A stretch of DNA of 64,000 bases, from the NCBI RefSeq assembly GCF_029784135.1, contig NC_073746.1, positions 105,090,661-105,154,660 of the forward strand, read 5' to 3'. The notes under the pieces were generated by a model. It made no database searches. It saw only the letters and a program-made list of their open reading frames with translations, and was not told the origin of the DNA. Source of the stretch: Toxorhynchites rutilus septentrionalis. Its lineage: Eukaryota; Arthropoda; Insecta; Diptera; Culicidae. The first letter of the stretch is position 1. Every line of letters starts with the position of its first letter. Below, piece after piece: positions 54,355 through 64,000 of the stretch. The translations under genes and the position numbers were made by a program.

Positions 54355-55930
54355 CCAATTTTTAAAGATCATATGAATATGGCGTTAGAAAATGTAATAA
54401 TTCCATAAAATCTTCTCTGATAGAATTTAACCTACGATAAAATCGGTGGGTAAATAGAATCCAAATGCACTGTTGAAAACAATATCTCCAAAATTAAAAG
54501 CTGAAACTATGAACACGCTAATGACCCATTCCATGAGGTTATGCACCAGAGAACCAAATTTCAAATCTAGCTTTGGGAGAAAATTGAAAATTTATTTGAA
54601 TAAGCACTAGTTGTATCATAAATTCTTCGAAACGAATTTGATTGTTATGCACCAACCATCGAGAGAAACGAGTTTAAAAAACTACATAATTATATTTGAA
54701 ATATTTTAGGTTTTCAGTATTTTTATGTTTCTTGAGCTATCTCTGCACTTACTTAACCAAACTTCAATGTCTATGTACCATTGGATGGGTAATTAAATTC
54801 TTGTTTGAAGAGCCGTGGTGAAACAAGGATTTAAAAACAGGTGTATTGAAGCATTGTCACGTCACAAAAAATGAGCATTTTTATTAGTTTATCAGATGAA
54901 CCTACGATCGGTAGGTTCAGAAAAAACTGTCTCCAGAAGTTGTTGTCACGTCACGCAAAGTATGCGATCCATTCTAGCGCGATGTGACAACATTTTGTTT
55001 CACTACAAAACTTTTTTTAAGTTTTCATGTAAACATCACAATAAATTAAACAATGTTATAGTTAAATTGCGAAACAAACTACAAGAATCACCAGTTGGAG
55101 AATATTTTATTGTTAGATTGGCTTGTTGTCAGTTAAATATTTTTAGGATGTCGCAACACCCGACTTTTTGCTGTTCCCGAACATTAAACATTAATGTTGT
55201 ATTTTCAGTTCCGTTTCAAAACATGCAAATGAATTTTTTTCTATTTTTTGTCAAGAATAGATGAACGTAGATTCAAGAATATAGAATATAATTTTGTTTC
55301 GACTTCCGGTTTGCTGATAATTATTGAATGACAAAAAAATATGGAAAACCCACACGATTCGGGTATTGATTGCAGGTGTCTTACCAGCGGAAGTCGAATA
55401 TCGTATTCCGATGTCGTTTTGAAATTGGGGATGGTTCGTTCAAAGCGGATCTAAAAAACCAGAAATGGTATGAAATCCCACAATACAATTGTGAATGGTA
55501 GCGTTGGCATATATCCATGGGTACGCGAAGAAGAATGAAAAAACCAGAATAAAGTTTGATAATGAACAGATAGGATTTAAGCGGATTAAGGATTTATTTG
55601 AGTGGTAGCCTTAGCCTTAGAAAGACCCGTGTGGAGCTAGATAAAGAAAGTGCACATACAAATGCACACGAAAACGTTAACGGTCCACGAACAAAGACAA
55701 CGTCAAAGTCAAAGTCATCTTCAACACGCAAACATAAACGCCCTCGCGTACATGCACACGGATGCGTACCAAGAGTTTATCGAAAGTATTTGATAGCAAA
55801 ATCAGATGCGTTCCCCCGGTACTGAGCGCCACTCGATGACCCAGGCGTGTGCGAGCCATTGATGGCAAGTGCCAGAGAGAACGTGTAAACAATGCCGTGT
55901 ACAACAGGTAACAGGTAGATTCAATTTATA
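54355..55930. repeat. Left arm of a large inverted repeat; rest unassigned
   Basis: About 54930-55230 is inverted relative to 59290-59580. Shared words include GTTGGAGAATATTTTA, ACATTAATGTTGTATTTTCAG, TTGTCACGTCAC and ATTCTAGCG/ATTCCAGCG. TTGTCACGTCAC-type motifs at 54857 and 54945 recur at 57838, 57890, 59366 and 59550. No coding domain is visible in either arm. Confidence 0.6.
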
Positions 55931-55936
55931 TAACTT

Positions 55937-57380
55937 ACTAGCTGACCCGGCAAACTTCGTCCCGCCCAAAATTTGTTTTTTGTTATCAATACCTTCAAAC
56001 ATTCACGTTTCCTTTCTATGAGCAAGTTCATGGGTCCAATCGCAGAAATGTTCATTGATTGATCTTCCATTCGACCCCGTTGAATTTACCTTTTACTATA
56101 AAATTCCTAGTATTCCTAACAAAACTCATCATTATAATATCAGATTATTTTCAGACATAATTTTCGTTCAAGATTTTTCAACCACTTGCAAATAACATGT
56201 TTTCCGTTACATGGAATAAATGTTTTATACAAAAAATATTATAGAATAAAGACAGTCCTCAATCGGACAATTCCTTCCTCGAATTCTGCTCTTATCAACA
56301 CATCCGGCGATCCTTTTTTTGGTATAGATAGAAGAAGATATAGAAGTGCGTTTCATCACATTAAATTCCATTTCCAATTTTTCTTTTTTCCTTCCGAATT
56401 TTTCCTTTTTCCTTCAAAGTTTTTCGAAAATTGTCAATTGTCATGTCTGGTTGGAATATTTTTGGTTGAAATATCTGTAATATTTTTATGGGACCCCCTC
56501 TCCATTCCTCTCTGCGATGGAGAGTCTAACCACCATAGAAACATTTATTGCACCCTAAAACCTCCATATGCCTAATTTGGTTTCATTTGCTTGAATAATT
56601 CTCGAGTAATGCAGAAATTCGTGTTTAATTTGTATGGCAGCCCCTCCTTAGAAAGGGGAAGAGAGTCTAACCACCATAGAAACATTTATAGCAGCCTAAA
56701 ACTCCAATATGCCTAATTTGGTTTCATTTGCTTGAATAATTCCCGAGTAATGAAGAAATTTGTGTTACATTTGTATGGCAGTCCCCCCCCCCTTAGAGAG
56801 AATGGTGGAGAGTCTAACCACCATAAGAATATTTATTGCACCCTAAAACCTCCATATGCCTAATTTGGTCTCATTTGCTTAATTAATTTTCGAGTAATGC
56901 AGAAATTTGTGTTTCATTTGTCTGGCAGGCCTCCCTTAAAGAGGTTGGGAGGGGGGGGGGCGATGGAGAGTCTAACCACCATAGAAACATTTATTGCACC
57001 CTAAAACCTCCATATGCCTAATTTGGTTTAATTTGCTTGAATAATTCTCGAGTAATGCAGAAATTCGTGTTTAATTTGTATGGCAGCCCCTCCTTAGAAA
57101 GGGGAAGAGAGTCTAACCACCATAGAAACATTTATAGCAGCCTAAAACTCCAATATGCCTAATTTGGTTTCATTTGCTTGAATAATTCCCGAGTAATGAA
57201 GAAATTTGTGTTTCATTTGTATGGCAGCCCCCCCTTAGAGAGGGGGGAGGGGTCTCAAACTATCACAAAAACCTTCCCAAAACCTCTGCATACCAATTTT
57301 CATGTTGATCGGTTCAGTAGTTTCCTAGTCCATAAGAACCAGACAGACTGACAGACTGAAATCCATTTTTATATATATAG
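55937..57380 (+). repeat. Dispersed repeat with ~145-bp internal tandem units
   Basis: Starts CTAGCTGACCCGGCAAACTT and ends CTGAAATCCATTTTTATATA then TATAGAT, end sequences that I associate with a dispersed repeat type common in insect genomes (classification not certain). Between about 56518 and 57250, five units start GAGAGTCTAACCACCAT (56520, 56659, 56807, 56966, 57107) and each runs through ATATGCCTAATTTGGT and GAGTAATG. A shorter divergent unit follows. No ORF. Confidence 0.75.
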
Positions 57381-57384
57381 ATTT

Positions 57385-57985
57385 TGATGAACATACCATA
57401 ACCAATAAAAACTGCCTTATCTTGTAATCTTTCGCAATCTTAAAGAACAATAAACTCTTTTTCTATACAAGTCAAAAATATTTCTTCACTGTTTTTGAAT
57501 CAATGAAAAGGCAAAATGGCGCTAAAACGCTAGAATGAAGAGAGCCAGAATAAGGTCACCATATTATCAAATTGTCAGCGTTGTGACACCTTTCATTTGA
57601 CACTACTAAAAATTCGTTAGGAAGCATCGTTCCTGAGATACAAAGGGGGTAAATTCAGGACCATCGGTCACATTTGGACCACCTTTCCCTCAGATGATGG
57701 ACTTTTGGAAGGGGAAGAGGGGATCTCAGAAGAAAGTTAAAAGTATTCAGAGTAATAGAAAAACACAAAAAAAGGATATAGCTTGCCACAATACGATGAA
57801 ATTCTTATTCAATACAACTTATTGATTTTGTGACGTGACAACGCTTTGTGGAGACTGTTTTTTCACAGAGAGCGCGCGTTGTCACGTCACAAAATGCATG
57901 CCGATTTTCGCAAAGTTCTTGGGAGTTTTTTGAAAAACTGAGTATACAGGATTCTACGCTCATTTTTAATTGACAAATTATAAAT
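57385..57985. other. Spacer with TTGTCACGTCAC motif pair
   Basis: No gene. An inverted pair of the TTGTGACGTGACAAC type lies at 57836 and 57889. It matches, in reverse, the 54900-54960 segment, so this belongs to the large inverted-arm repeat. Confidence 0.5.
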
Positions 57986-57996
57986 AAATCAATACA

Positions 57997-59282
57997 TCGA
58001 ATTGCATCACGGAAAAAACGCTGTCGAAATTCGCCCAGTAGACCGATCCTTTTGAAAATTTTAGACAGTAAAATATAAACTATTAAACAACTTTTGACAT
58101 TTTCTTTTTATTCATACATCGAGCCCAAGCCCGTATGCTCGCACCTTCCTCTTTACCCCGTCCACAAGGTTCTGTAAAACGTCAGGTTGTAGTTTTTTTT
58201 TTAACAGAAATCCATTTTCTCTTGAAGTCCGCCTCCGATTTGATAACTTTTGGGTTCTTCTGGAGGGCTTGCTTCATAATCGCCCAGTATTTCTCTATTG
58301 GGCGAAGCTCCGGCGCGTTGGGCGGGTTCATTTTCTTTGGCACGAAGGTGACCCCGTTGGCTTCGTACCACTCCAACACGTCCTTTGAATAGTGGCACGA
58401 AGCGAGATCCGGCCAGAAGATGGTCGGGCCCTCGTGCTGCTTCAATAGTGGTAGTAAGCGCTTCTGTAGGCACTCCTTAAGGTAAACCTGCCCTTTTACC
58501 GTGCCGGTCATCACGAAGGGGGCGCTCCGCTTTCCGCAAGAGCAGATCGCTTGCCACACCATGCACTTTTTGGCAAACTTGGATAGTTTCTGCTTGCGAA
58601 TCTCCTCCGGAACGCTGAATTTGTCCTCTGCGGAGAAGAACAACAGGCCCGGCAGCTGACGAAAGTCCGCTTTGACGTAGGTTTCGTCGTCCATTACCAG
58701 GCAATGCGGCTTCGTCAGCATTTCGGTGTACAGCTTCCGGGCTCGCGTCTTTCCCACCATGTTTTGCCTTTCGTCGCGGTTAGGAGCCTTCTTTACCTTG
58801 TATGTACGCAGGCCCTCCCGCTGCTTGGTCCGCTGGACGAATGAACTTGACAAATTCAGCTTATTGGCAACATCCCGGACCGAACTTCTCGGATCACGTC
58901 TAAACTGCTTAACTACGCGCTTGTGATCTTTTTCACTGACGGAGCATCCATTTTTGCCGTTCTTCACCTTCCGGTCGATGGTTAGGTTCTCGAAGTATAG
59001 TTTTAGTACTCTGCTGACCGTGGATTGGACGATTCCCAGCATTTTACCGATGTCCCGATGTGGCAACTCCGGATTCTCGAAATGAGTGCACAGGATTAAT
59101 TCACGACGCTATTTTTCATTCGACGACATTTTTCCAAATTTACGAAAAATTTACAGTGAAGCATGGCCAACGTGATCTATACACTCTTATCTGATTATAA
59201 GCGAAAGCTAAAGATATAATTCCTAAAAATTAAATTTCTACAGCGTTTTTTTCCGTGATGCAATTTGATGTGACACACCCTT
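57997..59282 (-). mobile_element. ITmD37E transposon, copy 2
   Basis: Same family as 9750-11049, closely similar throughout. The right end is intact (TGATGTGACACACCCTT, then TA at 59283). The left end has lost or mutated the outer 14-20 bp (ATACATCGAATTGCATCACG where copy 1 has GTCACATCAAATTGCATCAC). The element is therefore probably not mobilisable even if transposase is supplied. It is inserted in the right part of the inverted-arm repeat. Confidence 0.9.
58182..59129 (-). pseudogene. DD37E transposase, single early stop
   Basis: The ATG at 59129 begins MSSNEK, then TAG at codon 7. From there the frame is open for over 300 codons to the stop at 58182. The next Met in frame is codon 22 (59066), inside the first helix-turn-helix. 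HTH, VMDDETYVKADF, FWPDLASCHYS and PNAPELRPIEKYW are all in one frame with D37E spacing, and the frameshift of copy 1 is absent. The catalytic domain is therefore intact; only the extreme N-terminus is lost. Of the four DD37E genes in the window this is the closest to functional. Confidence 0.93.
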
Positions 59283-59289
59283 TAGAACA

Positions 59290-59600
59290 AAGTTTATTTG
59301 TATGTATTGAAACCGAACTGAAAATACAACATTAATGTTCAGAAGTCGGAAACCGCAAAAAGACAGGTGTTGTCACGTCACAAAAGTATTGGGCGTTAAA
59401 CAAGTGAATTCAACTGTAAAATATTCTCCAACTGAAGATTCTTGTATAAAATTTTCTGAAATTGTACTTTGACATCGGTTACTATTTGAAAATCGTGTGA
59501 TTTATACATAAAAACGAGAAATAACCTTTTTAGTGAGTCAAAACATTGTCACGTCACGCTGGAATGGGTCTAATATTTATCTTCAACAGAAAAATACTGA
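59290..59600. repeat. Right arm of the large inverted repeat
   Basis: Inverted relative to about 54930-55230 (AAAATACAACATTAATGTTC, TAAAATATTCTCCAACTG, TTGTCACGTCAC twice). See the left arm. Confidence 0.6.
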
Positions 59601-60155
59601 TTTATAAATCAAATCAAAATTTTATCAGTAGTTGGTCAGTAGGTTTTAACAAAAAAAAAAGCCGGTTTTTGAATTTTGCCCAAATTTACACGTATTCCGT
59701 CTCGATGAAATAATAACGGCCTGATTTACTTGTGAAACGATTTTGTATTCTTTGGATCTAATTCTAGCTATTATTATATATTCATTAACATAGAGAGGTT
59801 CATTTTGAAAGAACAAAATCGTTTCATTCCCATCGTTTGTATAAATGATCTGGCTATCAATCGAATCCTGAAATATTTGAAGAACAACGAGTGTACAAAC
59901 GAACAGATTCCGCGCAGCGTTATATCCAGATAAGTTCAGGGTGGGTCACTGAGTAATTGGATCAACGCTTCCTCCTCGACGGAACATATTGATTTTTCCA
60001 ATTTGTTCAAATGCTGTGGATTCAAAGTTTTGGTGCAAATTTACACGCAATCGACCAGCTCATGTGGTATCGAACGAATGAAAATGTCCCGCTGACCTGC
60101 TAATTAAATTTCTGCGGAACGCACTGATGCGAATTAAATTCCAAATAGTAGGTAC
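59601..60155. other. No gene recognised
   Basis: AT-rich spacer, short frames only. Confidence 0.45.
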
Positions 60156-60159
60156 ACGC

Positions 60160-60430
60160 AACGGCGCCAGTGGTTGTATGGTTAGCGTAACAGCCTCACA
60201 ATCCGATCGGCCTGGGTTCAATCCCAGCTGGCGTCGTTGGGATTTTCTGAGGCGAAAAATCTCTGGTTACGTCTTCCTTCGGAGCGGAAGTAAAAGAAGT
60301 TGGCCCGGCTCATGAGTTGTTGAGTCTGATAGGTAGGAACAGGTGGAGTCGCCTCCCTGATGTCGGTGATTGGCACTAAAAGTGGCGGAAATAGGCCGAC
60401 GAAAAATAAGCGAAGATAAAAAAAAATAGG
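60160..60430 (+). repeat. tRNA-derived SINE
   Basis: AGTGGTTGTATGGTTAGCG (A-box region) and GGGTTCAATCCCAG (B box, about 60210) are spaced about 40 bp apart. A tRNA-unrelated body of about 190 bp follows (GAGGCGAAAAATCTCTGG..., GGCCCGGCTCATGAG...), ending in an A run at 60419-60427. This is the best-preserved SINE in the window. Confidence 0.8.
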
Positions 60431-61674
60431 TACACGCATGTTGATTCCCCGAACGTCGGTGTGTCCGCTGATGTGGGACTCTGCATATGAAAGAAAAATA
60501 AAATCGCCCAAACAATTTGCAAATTGGTCAGTTTTGAAATTAACATTTTAATTCGACCAGATTTGCGGTGTCCCAAGTGGTGGCTTAATTGATTTCGTGA
60601 GAGCACGGGTGACATCCAAATCCGTTGGGAAAATAAAGTCCCAGTAATGAGCAGCTCAAATAATTTCGCACTAAAATTCGCACATCAAATCACATCTGCG
60701 TAGACAGTGCGGTTGGAGGGTTTGGTCAGCAAGAATTTGCCACTTTAGAGCCAACCAAGTTGTGGCGCGGTTGTGTTGATAAAAGGGAATTCACAGTTTT
60801 GCTCTCATCATAAATTAATTGCCACAAATCGACGGTGCTGAACATCAATTATTAGTACCTGTCTCTAGAGTGCAGCGCTGGCAGATGCAGGATTAACGAA
60901 ACTGATGGATAAATCTTTTTCAGGAAAATGGAAACTGGACAGGACGATTTATGCACCTCCTGCGGATTCATACTGTAAGAAGTATATCGAAAATAAATGA
61001 CGACCATATTAGGGATCCTGCTGAGTGACGCATACGCAGTCAATCGTAAATAGTTCAGATGTAGTTCGATTATAAAAGTTTTGCTATTTCGGGTATATCA
61101 CGAGTCGAACAGAATATTTATGTTCGAGACACTGAGGTCTGGCTCTGTGAGAAAGGATAAACAAAGTGATGAAGCTCGTTGGTATTCATTACGGGATTTT
61201 TCAATCCGTCATCAACAAGTTCGGGTGCAGAATACGCTTAATGATCTGCCTGGAAGAAAAATAAGAGAACCAAGACCTGCTGACCAACATGATCGAAGGA
61301 TGAAGGAAACTTACTGTCTCAATTGTGTTAAAGATCATGATGAGTAGCAACCCAAAAGAAGCTAAACCATCAAAATAAAGTTCTAAGAAAAAAACCAAAG
61401 TGAAAATCAGAGCTAGGAGTTTTGCAACAAACGATCGCGCGAAGCGTATTTACTGATTGCTACGCGTTTTTCTTCTGTGCAATCGTTGAATAAAAAGTCG
61501 TGAAATATGACTCCAGCTATGTTCCAGCTAAATAAAAATGAAACCGCATTTTTTTCATTAACACGTTCGTCGCCCAGCGCGATTCGGCTGAGATTCTTGC
61601 GCGGCCCAAATTCGACTGTCGGTTGCAAGAAAATAACTAGACAGTTAATTGAGAAACAATGAACAAAGCATTCA
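60431..61674. other. No gene recognised
   Basis: Small frames on both strands lack domains. No repeats or RNA genes are evident. Confidence 0.4.
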
Positions 61675-61676
61675 TA

Positions 61677-62622
61677 GGGGAAGTGGGGGAATAGTGGTCA
61701 CCCTAAGGAATATGTCCATTTCCAGCGTCCACACACCGATTCAATTCTCGTTTCTCGAAGAATATTATAGTTCAACTCATTGTTCTTAAAGATAGCAAAC
61801 GGCTCTTACTATAAAAATTCAAAATAGTACTCTTTTCATCATTAGAAAAAAAGGTGAAAAATCGAACTTATTTTTTGCTTGGAGGCAGTGGTCATCTAGT
61901 GGGGGCAAAGTGGTCACTCGCACATGTCAAGCTAAATGGGATAGTTTTTGCGTTTTTTCGTCCAAATTTGTTCCAATCGTATTTTATATAGTAGGTACAT
62001 GTATGAAATAAGCTTGGTCTATTCACCTATAGTCTAAATTTAAATTTTCTCATACATACAAAATCGTAGTAAGAAACACATAACGTTCCGCATAATGAGG
62101 CTTGATTTAGTTGGAGTGGCATATTTATCCAGGGTCAAAGCCACAAAAGGATCTTCTTCAAGAGCAAAATGTGATGCGGTATATAAGCTTTAAATAGTAA
62201 ACAGAACATTGTAAGTTGTTATTTACCTATGACCACTTTGCCCCCAATCATCAAAGTAATTACTATGCTAATTAATCGCTGAGATTAAACAAAATATCTG
62301 TTCACCTCTCCTAGAATATGTGAACAGTAGTCCCAACTGATGATTTGTCCAACATATCAGATTGAATAAACTAAATTTCACGATAAATTCCTTAGATACT
62401 ATGCGCACAGAACTATGGCCGAATTGCTATCGAGAGAGAAATGTTTGTTTTTGTTTGCATTTTGACATGCGACAGCTCTACTGAAGTACATGGTGACTCA
62501 AAAGTCATTAAATTCTTCAAACATGAGGTGACTATCAACACGACAGCTATAGTTAATAGTTATACTACCAAACAAGCAGGTGACCACTTTGCCCCCCATG
62601 ACCAATTTGCCCCCACTACCCC
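61677..62622. mobile_element. TA-flanked MITE, 946 bp
   Basis: Left end GGGGAAGTGGGGGAATAGTG then GTCACC; right end (reversed) GGGGTAGTGGGGGCAAATTG then GTCATGGGGGGCAAAGTGGT. TA flanks at 61675-61676 and 62623-62624 suggest a Tc1/mariner-type target. Internal copies of the same end words lie inverted to each other at about 61886-61917 (AGTGGGGGCAAAGTGGTCAC) and 62227-62248 (TGACCACTTTGCCCCCA). No transposase is encoded. Confidence 0.75.
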
Positions 62623-62624
62623 TA

Positions 62625-63198
62625 ACGGAATAGAGGGATCGGTTCAGGACTGCTTTTCGCATAAGTATGAAACAATTTTTTTCAAATTATGCTTCACTGA
62701 AGCGCATATCTCCGCGAAACTATATCTTGATGACCATCCGAAATATAAATCAATGAAAAGTATAGGATAAAAATCATAATTTTATGCTTTTATTTAAGGG
62801 GGTGTTCATTTCATTCCATTTATCCATTATTTCATTATTTGTTTATTTTTTCAATACAACAAGAACTAAACGGAGAAGAAAATATTAAAAATTTAAGCAG
62901 TGTTTTGATGAAGTGAGGAGGCTCAAAAACAATTCAAAAGGGTTCAAAAATGGCGTACATGGAATCTGGGGTGACATTGCGCATTTCGAAACGAGTAACT
63001 CGTTTCGAGATAATTCAAACTCGAATCGAATCGATTATGTATCTTTTTCGAGTTATTATTTTCAGTGTACTAGATTTCGAGCAAAATTTGTCTCGAAGGG
63101 AAACGTCAAATTTTTGGGTTTGTAAACAATGCAAACTTCACGGCTATTGCAAACATCAATGCCGAAAACCAAATTTAATGTGATATTATATTAGAATT
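62625..63198. other. No gene recognised; one palindrome
   Basis: TCGAAACGAG-TAA-CTCGTTTCGA (62986-63008) is a perfect 10-bp-arm hairpin. Overlapping frames here have no recognisable domain. Confidence 0.45.
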
Positions 63199-63206
63199 GA
63201 GGGGCT

Positions 63207-63454
63207 TAGAATGCAAGGGGTGTAAGTGACTTGATCGATTTCTCTTCATCAACTTTTTCTTCAGTTAATAACTCAAAAATAATAATGCAAAAACATTCCA
63301 ATTTGAGTTTGCTATAGAATCCGATAGATGAGGTTCTGGCCTATCTTCCGCATTGTCAAATACAGCTGGGAATGTATTTGCAGCTAAGTTATGACCAAAA
63401 GAGAAAGTCGATGTAGAGAAATCGATCAAATCACTTACACCCCTTTCATTCTCT
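63207..63454. mobile_element. Small hAT-like MITE, 8-bp target duplication
   Basis: 248 bp flanked by GAGGGGCT (63199-63206 and 63455-63462). Inverted ends of about 45 bp: AAGGGGTGTAAGTGACTTGA left against AAGGGGTGTAAGTGATTTGA right (reversed), followed by TCGATTTCTCT. The 8-bp duplication fits hAT transposases. No coding capacity. Confidence 0.85.
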
Positions 63455-63647
63455 GAGGGGCTGATTGTGATTAAAAAGGAAAGAAAATTTGATGATAGCG
63501 ATAGTGGAGAAGAGAGCTTATTCCACAGATGCGAGAGTTGAGGGATAAAAGTGACTCTCTTTCGCTAAATGAAAATAAGTGAGTAAAGTTTATATAAAAG
63601 ATATGTTTCCGATATAAATGATAATAATTATCTCTTGTTTTAAGGTT

Positions 63648-64000
63648 TAGGCAGTATATCAGACTTAGTCGAGAAGCATTTCAAAACATTTCGGATACAA
63701 CCGTGTTCCAAACAACTTTCAGAAGCACTGCTACTCCCGCAGCTTTGAAATTAGCGGCCGTTTTGAATCTTCTGGAATCTGGCCGTACCAAATTAATGTA
63801 ATGAAGGAGTAAACTTTTTACCTGGTTAGGCTCAACCAACATTTTCATCAGTGTTCAAGGAAATGATGCCACTTCTGAAAAGAAGCTTATGCGAAAAATG
63901 GATCGAATTGGATACAACATCGTTTAATGAAACAAAGTAATATTTCTTTGACAAATTCAAGATATCCAGTGTATTGATGGTACTTATATACCCATTCTAA
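63648..64000 (+). pseudogene. PIF/Harbinger transposase, N-terminal part
   Basis: The frame YIRLSREAFQNIS then PAALKLAAVLNLLESG matches the region ahead of the PIF/Harbinger nuclease. Stops follow, then, in other frames, LCEKWIELDTTSFNETK, YFFDKFKI and QCIDGTYIPI, the block holding the first catalytic Asp (IDGTHI in live relatives). At least three stops or shifts occur within 350 bp. The window ends here, so the rest of the gene is not visible. Confidence 0.75.

Noticed and set aside
54896..55264. 122-aa plus-strand ORF
   Set aside because: It lies across the inverted arm shared with 59290-59580 and shows no domain.
60170..60240. Possible tRNA gene (A and B boxes)
   Set aside because: B box and A box are present, but the sequence continues into a SINE body with an A-rich tail and does not form a full tRNA cloverleaf.

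Overview
This window looks like intergenic heterochromatin-like DNA from a culicine mosquito (Aedes/Culex side). That assignment is an inference. It rests on DD37E (ITmD37E) transposases, an I-clade LINE with a C-terminal RNase H, a Helentron, a Bel/Pao element, tRNA-derived SINEs and histone genes of insect type. I see no intact host protein gene. Nearly everything recognisable is a mobile element, a fragment of one, or a broken histone gene.

Layout. 1.0-3.7 kb: a repeat unit that starts with the near-palindrome GACGTAGGACTACGTC, carries a TATA/initiator core and a 197-bp tandem array, and ends in a small hairpin. 4.4-5.1 kb: an internally deleted DD37E transposase. 6.5-13.8 kb: a dead CR1-like LINE whose PHD-finger ORF1 is split by a non-coding LTR element (6504-11481, 4-bp target duplication GAAC); that LTR element itself holds a second palindrome/hairpin unit and a DD37E transposon. 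13.8-15.7 kb: a mariner fragment, a third palindrome/hairpin unit and a hAT-like fragment. 16.2-21.8 kb: a nearly full-length but dead I-clade LINE. 23.7-24.4 kb: an inverted-repeat element. 26.2-27.8 kb: a SINE whose heptamer tail appears expanded to about 185 perfect copies. 28.0-28.6 kb: a unit fragment with a perfect 188-bp foldback next to it.

30.2-49.5 kb is a histone graveyard. It holds an H2A pseudogene (-), an H4 pseudogene (+) with promoter and stem-loop, a second H4 fragment (+) and further 3' histone stem-loops. A 5'-truncated LINE, a young Bel/Pao element (34118-41089; two differences seen between its 669-bp LTRs; TSD CATTG) and a Helentron with helicase and endonuclease domains (about 41.6-48.7 kb) lie among them. 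49.5-64 kb: MITE-like repeats, two further DD37E transposons, a large inverted-arm repeat with TTGTCACGTCAC motifs, a SINE, a TA-flanked MITE, an 8-bp-TSD hAT-like MITE, and the start of a decayed PIF/Harbinger transposase running off the right edge.

The observation that best deserves a second look is a dispersed family of at least six units. They share the 16-bp near-palindrome, a CCAAT/TATA/initiator promoter in several members, and a terminal hairpin (GGTYRTRTC...GAYAYRACC). At least one member carries a histone H4 gene remnant with its 3' stem-loop. This resembles histone gene modules spread, and nested, like transposons.
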